This document shows, piece by piece, positions 13,163 through 17,212 of a stretch of 17,212 bases of DNA. Position 1 is the first letter of the stretch, and each line of letters starts with the position of its first letter. The stretch covers positions 1 through 17,212 of the forward strand of contig JBBQWW010000076.1 of NCBI GenBank assembly GCA_038210245.1, written 5' to 3'. Below the pieces are notes generated by a model. The model ran no database searches, was not told where the DNA came from, and worked only from the letters and a program-made list of their open reading frames with translations. A program made the translations under genes and the position numbers. The stretch comes from Bog-756 sp038210245. Lineage in GTDB: Bacteria; Actinomycetota; Acidimicrobiia; Acidimicrobiales; RAAP-2.

Positions 13163-13974
13163 CGGGGCTTCCTCCTTTCCGTTGTCGGTTCTCTGCGGTC
13201 GGCGCCCACCACGGCCAGTACGGCCAGGGCCACCAGGGCCAGTACGACGGCCCCGGCGTAGGCGGCGACCAGATTTAAGTTCTCCACCCCGTCCTGGATG
13301 AACAGGGTGAGGGTCTGGGTCTTGCCCGCCACCAGGCCGGAGACCACGGCCACGGCCCCGAACTCGCCGATGACCCGGGCCGTGGTCAGGGTGACCCCGT
13401 AGGCCAGGCTGCGGCGGATGGAGGGGAGGGTGATCCGTCGGAAGGTGGTGAAGGGGGAGGCGCCGAGCGTGGTGGCGGCCTGCTCCTGGTCGGTGCCGAT
13501 CTCCTGGAGGACGGGTAGCACCTCGCGGACCACGTAGGGCAGTGCCACCGTGGCCGAGGCCATGACGATGCCGGGCAGGGAGAAGATGACGTGGATGCCC
13601 CGGGCGGCCAGCCAGTTGCCCCACCACCCGCTCTTGCCGTAGACGAGGACCAGGGCGATGCCCACCACCACCGGGGACACGGCCAGGGGCAGGTCGACGA
13701 AGGCGTCGAGCAGCCAGGCCCCGGGGAACCGGTGGCGGGAGAGGATGAGGGCCACCCCCACCCCGAACACGGTGTCCAGGGGCACGGCGATCAGCACCAC
13801 CAGGAAGGTGAGCCACAGGGCGTGGACGGCGTCGGGGGACGAGATGGCCGTCCAGGCCGCCCCGAAGCCGTGCTGGAAAGCCCGGTAGAAGACCGAGCCC
13901 ACCGGGATGACCACCAGAAAGCCCAGGTAGGTGAGGGCGGCGATGCGCAGGGGCCAGCGCCAGCGTCCGGTCAC
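13099..13974 (-). CDS. cysW: Sulfate ABC transporter permease CysW
   Basis: The 291-residue inner-membrane permease has about six helices and the binding-protein-dependent transport signature EQAATTLGASPFTTFRRITLP (EAA loop contacting the ATPase). CysW-like stretches include DLPLAVSPVVVGIALVLVYG and ARVIGEFGAVAVVSG. I place the start at GTG 13974, since GGAG lies six bases upstream; ATG 14001 in frame adds nine residues (MGRYGTEHA) but lacks a Shine-Dalgarno. The C-terminal 30 or so residues (EPTTERRKPRWRSPSDPSPS and on) are encoded by DNA that also holds the cysA ribosome site and first 21 codons, which looks like read-on after loss of an earlier stop. Overlap with cysA is 64 bases. Confidence 0.92.
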   Translation of the reverse strand: MTGRWRWPLRIAALTYLGFLVVIPVGSVFYRAFQHGFGAAWTAISSPDAVHALWLTFLVVLIAVPLDTVFGVGVALILSRHRFPGAWLLDAFVDLPLAVSPVVVGIALVLVYGKSGWWGNWLAARGIHVIFSLPGIVMASATVALPYVVREVLPVLQEIGTDQEQAATTLGASPFTTFRRITLPSIRRSLAYGVTLTTARVIGEFGAVAVVSGLVAGKTQTLTLFIQDGVENLNLVAAYAGAVVLALVALAVLAVVGADRREPTTERRKPRWRSPSDPSPSDSEVPLLSTT

Positions 13975-13985
13975 GGCGTGCTCCG

Positions 13986-14014
13986 TCCCATACCGGCCCA
14001 TCCCATACCGGCCC
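13986..14014. repeat. 14-bp direct repeat between cysT and cysW
   Basis: TCCCATACCGGCCC occurs at 13986-13999 and again at 14001-14014, separated by one base, in the short cysT-cysW gap. It may be a small slippage duplication; it also creates the in-frame ATG 14001 that competes as a cysW start. No function is evident. Confidence 0.7.
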
Positions 14015-14035
14015 CCGCGTCAACCGGCCCGCGCC

Positions 14036-14911
14036 TCATACCGACTCGGGGATGTCGAACCGGCGCCGGAGCAGACCGATGCCCAACAGGACCAGCAGGG
14101 CCACCAGGACCAGCACCACCGAGACGGCGGCGGCCGCTCCGAGCTCGTCGCTCTGGGAGAGGCTGAAGATCCACGATGAGGCCACCTCGGTCTTGAACGG
14201 GACGTTCCCCGAGATGAGCACCACCGAGCCGTACTCGCCCACGGCCCGGGCGAAGGCCAGTCCCGCCCCGGCCAGCATGGCCGGGGCCAGGCCGGGCAGG
14301 ATGATGCGCCACAGCACCCGTCCCGAGGAGGCGCCGAGGGAGGCCGCCGCCTCCTCGGTCTCCCGGTCCAGCTCGGCCAACACCGGCTGGACCGACCGCA
14401 CCGAGAAGGGCAGAGTCACGAAGGCCAGGGCGAAAAGGATGCCCCACTTGGCGTTGCCCACGTTGAGGTGGAACGGGCTGTTGGGCCCGTACAGGGTGAG
14501 CAGGGTGAGGCCGGCCACGATGGTGGGCAGGGCGAAGGGAAGATCGATCACGGCGTTGATGAGGGCCTTGCCCCGGAATTCGTCGCGCACCAGCACCCAG
14601 GCGATGACCAGGCCGGCCACCCCGTTGAAGGCGGCCACGGCCAGCGAGGAGAGCAGGGTCAGCTTGAGGGCGGCCACCGCCTCGGGTGCACTCACCGCGC
14701 TCCAAAAGGAGCCCCACCCGCCACTGAAGGCCTTGCCCACCAGGGCGGCCAGGGGCAGGACCACCAGCAGGCTGAGGTAGGTGACGGCCAGGCCGGGGCC
14801 GACCACCCGTCCCACCGACCGGCGCCGCCGACGAGGGGAGGCCCCGGCCCCGGCCAGGGTGGCCGTGGAGATGCTCAGGCGTTGGGCCTCAGCTACTGGC
14901 GGTGGAGACAC
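14036..14911 (-). CDS. cysT: Sulfate ABC transporter permease CysT (CysU)
   Basis: The 291-residue permease has an Arg-rich cytoplasmic head (SPRRRRRSVGRVVGPG), about six helices and the EAA loop ETEEAAASLGASSGRVLWRI. CysT-type motifs include VIDLPFALPTIVAGLTLLTLYGP, the conserved region LAFARAVGEYGSVVLISGN and VPFKTEVASSWI. It forms the membrane channel with CysW. The GTG at 14911 lies 23 bases before the end of the binding-protein gene and has AGGGG five bases upstream. The overlap implies tight translational coupling. It is followed by cysW after a 61-base gap. Confidence 0.93.
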   Translation of the reverse strand: MSPPPVAEAQRLSISTATLAGAGASPRRRRRSVGRVVGPGLAVTYLSLLVVLPLAALVGKAFSGGWGSFWSAVSAPEAVAALKLTLLSSLAVAAFNGVAGLVIAWVLVRDEFRGKALINAVIDLPFALPTIVAGLTLLTLYGPNSPFHLNVGNAKWGILFALAFVTLPFSVRSVQPVLAELDRETEEAAASLGASSGRVLWRIILPGLAPAMLAGAGLAFARAVGEYGSVVLISGNVPFKTEVASSWIFSLSQSDELGAAAAVSVVLVLVALLVLLGIGLLRRRFDIPESV

Positions 14912-15935
14912 CGAGCCCCTGCTCGATCGTTGCCACTACTCCGGTGGTCGGCGTGAAGAAGACCGTGTTGACCTTGGTCCAGCCGCCCAGGCTGTCGATG
15001 GTGAACAGCGTCGTGGGCTTGGGGAACTTGAACTGGGCGGCCACCTTGGGGAGTACCGGGCGGTAGCCCTGCTGGCCCCAGATCTTCTGGCCGGCCGGGG
15101 AGAGCAGGTACGCCTCGAAGGCCTTGGCCGCCGAGGGGTTGACCGCCTTCAGGGAGACGGCGATGGGGTTCTGGATGAGGATGGTCTGAGGCGGGGTGAT
15201 GATGGTGACGGCCTCACCCTTCTTCTGGGCGTAGAGGGCATCGTCCTCGTAGTCGAGCAGCACATCGCCCTCACCGGACACGAAGGTCTGGAGGGCCGTG
15301 GAGGCGCTGGACGGCTGGGCCACCGTGTGCTTCAACAGGTTGGTCAGGTAGGCGGTGGCCTGGGCCTTGGTCTTGCCCTGGTTGAGCTGGGCCCCGTAGG
15401 CGGCCATCAGGTTCCACTTGGCGCTGCCCGAGCTGAACGGGTTGGGGGTGATGACCTGCACGCCGGACTTCACCAGGCTGGCCCAGTTGGTGATGTGCTT
15501 CGGGTTCCCCTTGCGGACCACGAAGGAGACGATGGAGTTGGTGACCATGCCCTCGGTGGGGGTGGCACTCCACTTGGACGAGACGATGCCTGCCTTCACC
15601 AGCTTGTTCATGTCGGGGGCGAGGGAGAAGTTGAGCACGTCAGAGGGCAGGCCGTTGACCACCGCGGTGGCCTGGGCGCCCGAGGGCCCGAAGGACTGGG
15701 AGAAGGTCACCGACTTGCCGGCGGTGGTGGCGTTGAATGCCGCGATGAGGGCGGCGAAGGCCGGCTTGGGCGTGGAGTAGGCCACCAGGTCGACCGATCC
15801 GGTGGCGGCTCCGGCCGTGGCCGGGATGCCGACGCCGACGGCCAGCGCCGCGGCCAGCACGGCGGCCCCACCCCCGATCCGGCGCTTGCGAGTCGAGAGA
15901 GAATGGGTACCCAAGAGGATCTGCACAGGGACCAT
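14889..15935 (-). CDS. sbp: Sulfate-binding protein of the ABC importer
   Basis: The 348-residue exported binding protein has a signal peptide with a basic n-region (STRKRRIGG), a hydrophobic core (GAAVLAAALAVGVGIPA) and likely cleavage after ATAGAA. The mature part begins with the sulfate-binder pattern VDLVAYSTPKPAFAALIAAF. It carries QSFGPSGAQATAVVNGLPSDV and NPFSSGSAKWNLMAAYGA, which corresponds to NPKTSGGARWN of Sbp/CysP and helps bind the oxyanion. ALQTFVSGEGDVLLDYEDDA and GQQGYRPV near the end are also typical. There is no lipobox cysteine, so anchoring is not by lipidation. The ATG at 15935 is first in the operon; a palindrome ends three bases before it. Sulfate versus thiosulfate preference cannot be told. 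Confidence 0.92.
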   Translation of the reverse strand: MVPVQILLGTHSLSTRKRRIGGGAAVLAAALAVGVGIPATAGAATGSVDLVAYSTPKPAFAALIAAFNATTAGKSVTFSQSFGPSGAQATAVVNGLPSDVLNFSLAPDMNKLVKAGIVSSKWSATPTEGMVTNSIVSFVVRKGNPKHITNWASLVKSGVQVITPNPFSSGSAKWNLMAAYGAQLNQGKTKAQATAYLTNLLKHTVAQPSSASTALQTFVSGEGDVLLDYEDDALYAQKKGEAVTIITPPQTILIQNPIAVSLKAVNPSAAKAFEAYLLSPAGQKIWGQQGYRPVLPKVAAQFKFPKPTTLFTIDSLGGWTKVNTVFFTPTTGVVATIEQGLGVSTASS

Positions 15936-15937
15936 TC

Positions 15938-15954
15938 CAGACTGAATCAGTCTG
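15938..15954. promoter_or_regulatory. Perfect palindrome directly upstream of sbp
   Basis: CAGACTGA (15938-15945), one base, then TCAGTCTG (15947-15954) form a perfect 8+1+8 dyad, two bases before the sbp start at 15935. On the minus strand TTGACA lies three bases upstream of it (15962-15957), and a TATAAT lies further upstream (about 15996-15991). If TTGACA is the -35 element, the dyad would occupy the core promoter spacer, a typical repressor site. With TATAAT as -10 it would lie in the leader. A sulfur-responsive repressor site is inferred. Confidence 0.6.
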
Positions 15955-16112
15955 CTTTGTCAAGTAGGTAGGGATAGTGGGTATATAGGAATTATATCGG
16001 AAGGCCTGAGGATCAGTGGGCGGATAGTCCGGAGGTGGGGTCACCGGACGGCACCCGGGCACCGAGCGGTCCAGGGAGGACCCGGATGCGCTACCCGGGA
16101 GTCGGGTTCTGT

Positions 16113-16337
16113 CTACGGCTGGCGGAGGGTGCGGGCCTGGGCGATGCGGTCCTCCCGGGCCTGGGACAACAGCCACTCGCCGGAGCGGGTCAGCTGGCGC
16201 TCGGAGGGGAGGTGGTGATGGCCGGCCGTGTCGTCGGTCTGGGTGCCGCACCTCCGGCACACCGACATCCGCCCGTTGGTTTCGGGGGTGTGGTGCTCGT
16301 CGAGTTGCGAACCTACCGACGTTGACTCAATCGACAT
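16113..16337 (-). CDS. Small CxxC-containing hypothetical protein
   Basis: About 74 residues from ATG 16337, which has GGAG seven bases upstream; ATG 16340 and ATG 16361 are in-frame alternatives. The sequence includes MSVCRRCGTQTDDTAGHHHL (one CxxC pair and a histidine cluster, perhaps a metal site) and then the charged helix PSERQLTRSGEWLLSQARED. Third codon positions in the C-terminal half are strongly G/C, which supports coding. The first 25 codons are less biased, so the start is less sure. I do not recognise the family. It is upstream of sbp on the same strand with a 177-base gap that holds the sbp promoter. Confidence 0.55.
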   Translation of the reverse strand: MSIESTSVGSQLDEHHTPETNGRMSVCRRCGTQTDDTAGHHHLPSERQLTRSGEWLLSQAREDRIAQARTLRQP

Positions 16338-16427
16338 CATGTCGCTCCGATCGCCCGACATTCCGGGGTGACCGGGAGTCGGGCTGGGGGGATCACATCG
16401 GGCCCGGGTCGGGCTGGATCATCCCTC

Positions 16428-16461
16428 CTCCCACCCTACGCCCCCGGGGCCAGGGTGGGAG
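16428..16461. other. Strong hairpin in a gene-poor stretch
   Basis: CTCCCACCCT (16428-16437) and AGGGTGGGAG (16452-16461) form a perfect 10-bp stem around a GC-rich 14-base loop. It lies in 16338-16687, a stretch of about 350 bases where I see no convincing gene on either strand. Apart from this hairpin and a repeated GTCGGGCTGG (16378 and 16409), nothing was noted there. It could be a terminator for the small minus-strand gene at 16688, though 227 bases away and without a T-tract. Confidence 0.4.
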
Positions 16462-16687
16462 AGCCCGGAGAGTCAAAGGGGTCGGGCGTGCAACCTCGAG
16501 GCCGGCCGGGTGACCACCTGGGCGCTTCGGCCCGCGTGGCGATTCTGACGGGAAGGCATCGACACGAGCAGTGGGGTGGGAGCGGTCACCGCCGTGGTCC
16601 GGCCCGAGCTACGCAGTTGGTACCGACGGGTGCCAGCTCTCGCCGACCCTAGCCCGAGGTCGGGTTACGGCGGGTCGGTCGGCAGGA

Positions 16688-16801
16688 TCAGCGGCCCAGG
16701 CCCTTGCGGGTCTGCTCCTTGCCCTTCTTCTCCGCTCGTTTCTCTTTGAGCGACTTGCCGGACTTCTTGGAGGCGGTCTTGCGGGGTGACTTGTCGGACA
16801 T
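16688..16801 (-). CDS. Very small lysine-rich basic protein
   Basis: A 37-residue product that begins MSDKSPRKTASKKSGKSLKE and ends KGKEQTRKGLGR. AGGGGG lies five to six bases before the ATG at 16801. Short MSDKSPRK..KKSGKSLKEKRAEKK proteins are, to my knowledge, widespread unannotated genes in actinobacteria, and the close match to that pattern supports a real gene despite its size. About 40% of residues are Lys or Arg and there is no hydrophobic segment, so it may bind nucleic acid or ribosomes; that is only inference. A longer open frame extends upstream, but the sequence there is unlike a protein and belongs to the divergent gene's region. Confidence 0.78.
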   Translation of the reverse strand: MSDKSPRKTASKKSGKSLKEKRAEKKGKEQTRKGLGR

Positions 16802-16906
16802 GTCGTCCCCCTTTCCCTTGCGCCCACCGTACCCCGCGCCGGCCCATGGCACGGGAGGTCGGGCCAGGTCGGCGCTCGCTCCGGGGCCGGACGGCTGGGA
16901 AGCACC

Positions 16907-16912
16907 TACGAT
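16907..16912 (+). promoter_or_regulatory. -10-like hexamer for a leaderless transcript
   Basis: TACGAT at 16907-16912 is followed by six bases and then the GTG at 16919. This spacing places the transcription start at or beside the start codon, the usual leaderless arrangement in actinobacteria. No clear -35 was found and no Shine-Dalgarno precedes the GTG. Confidence 0.5.
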
Positions 16913-16918
16913 GGCCTG

Positions 16919-17212
16919 GTGAGGGGTCACCGGAATGAGGCCAGTGGGGACGGCACCGACGCGGGGAGCCGGTCCCGAGCAGACGCCTCGCCGCCAGGCC
17001 GCAGACGGGACCGGCGTCGGATTCGGGCCGGCGCCGGCACCGTGGCCCTCCTCCTCGTTCCCTTGGTACTGACCTCCTGTAACTGGCTCGTCTACCACGG
17101 CAGTGCGATCGGCTCCGGGGCCGATCCCTCGGGTACGTCGTTCTCCTTGGCCCACCAGGCGTGGGTCTCGCCCGTGCTCGGAGGCCAGCTCTTCGGGGAG
17201 CCCCTCGTCCTG
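16919..17212 (+). CDS. Lipoprotein, probable PQQ-like beta-propeller, C-terminus beyond window
   Basis: The frame from GTG 16919 is open to the edge (98 codons). After a polar, Arg-rich head (RRRDRRRIRAGAG) comes a signal segment TVALLLVPLVLTSCNW with the lipobox LTSC, so the mature chain would start at a lipidated cysteine and be anchored outside the membrane. The following AHQAWVSPVLGGQLFGEPLV resembles the opening strand of secreted PQQ-like (quinoprotein-type) propellers, where 'YGEPLV' leads into the first blade. Most of that domain is outside the window, so the family call is tentative; the lipoprotein call is firm. It is divergent from the small basic gene. Confidence 0.62.
   Translation, partial: MRGHRNEASGDGTDAGSRSRADASPPGRRRDRRRIRAGAGTVALLLVPLVLTSCNWLVYHGSAIGSGADPSGTSFSLAHQAWVSPVLGGQLFGEPLVL

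Noticed and set aside
15955..16112. Possible sulfur riboswitch (SAM-type) upstream of sbp
   Set aside because: I could not find the conserved SAM riboswitch helices or core; only a DNA dyad at 15938-15954 is clear.

Overview
The window is high-GC DNA with GTG starts, several weak or missing Shine-Dalgarno sequences, GTGA stop/start overlaps and a leaderless-type promoter. It looks like a chromosomal segment of an actinobacterium. The best taxonomic hint is the tandem GYWLxASDGGIFNYGDA secreted repeat, which I associate with Acidimicrobiia, supported by a short MSDKSPRK-type basic protein of actinobacterial character. This placement is inference. I see no insertion sequence, integrase, tRNA, rRNA or CRISPR array.

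Layout. 1-1089 (-) is the N-terminal 363 residues of a multi-pass membrane protein running off the left edge. 1272-5583 (+) is a compact block: a secreted-repeat gene broken by an in-frame TAG, an intact paralogue, a histidine-motif membrane hydroxylase (sterol desaturase superfamily), a DoxX protein, an ECF sigma factor and its zinc-finger anti-sigma factor. Most junctions overlap or are only a few bases long. A GC-rich hairpin (5704-5735) separates this block from a convergent gene (5757-7541, -) for a secreted beta-helix protein with five C-terminal 42-residue repeats, followed by a small membrane protein (7649-8065, -). At 8197-8355 (+) lies the C-terminal tail of a DinB/DUF664-like gene with its own hairpin and no N-terminal part. 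8520-10823 (+) encodes a membrane GGDEF-EAL protein with both active sites apparently intact.

10883-11899 (-) encodes a three-module protein: winged HTH, GHKL ATPase and STAS-like DUF4325. Its promoter lies in a markedly AT-rich stretch that carries a 17-bp inverted repeat pair and a separate dyad. Upstream on the same strand is a complete sulfate ABC importer, sbp-cysT-cysW-cysA (15935 to 12122). It ends in a terminator-like hairpin and is preceded by a perfect 8+1+8 palindrome just before the sbp start. The right end holds a small CxxC protein, a 37-residue lysine-rich protein, and the start of a lipoprotein that resembles PQQ-like beta-propeller proteins (16919 to the edge).

How the genes fit together. 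The sulfate genes form one importer: binding protein, two permeases, ATPase. The sigma/anti-sigma pair probably controls an envelope or redox response that includes its co-transcribed secreted, hydroxylase and DoxX proteins. The HTH-ATPase-STAS protein looks like a partner-switching regulator condensed into one polypeptide and likely controls its own promoter. It and the sigma operon are the most interesting parts of the window.
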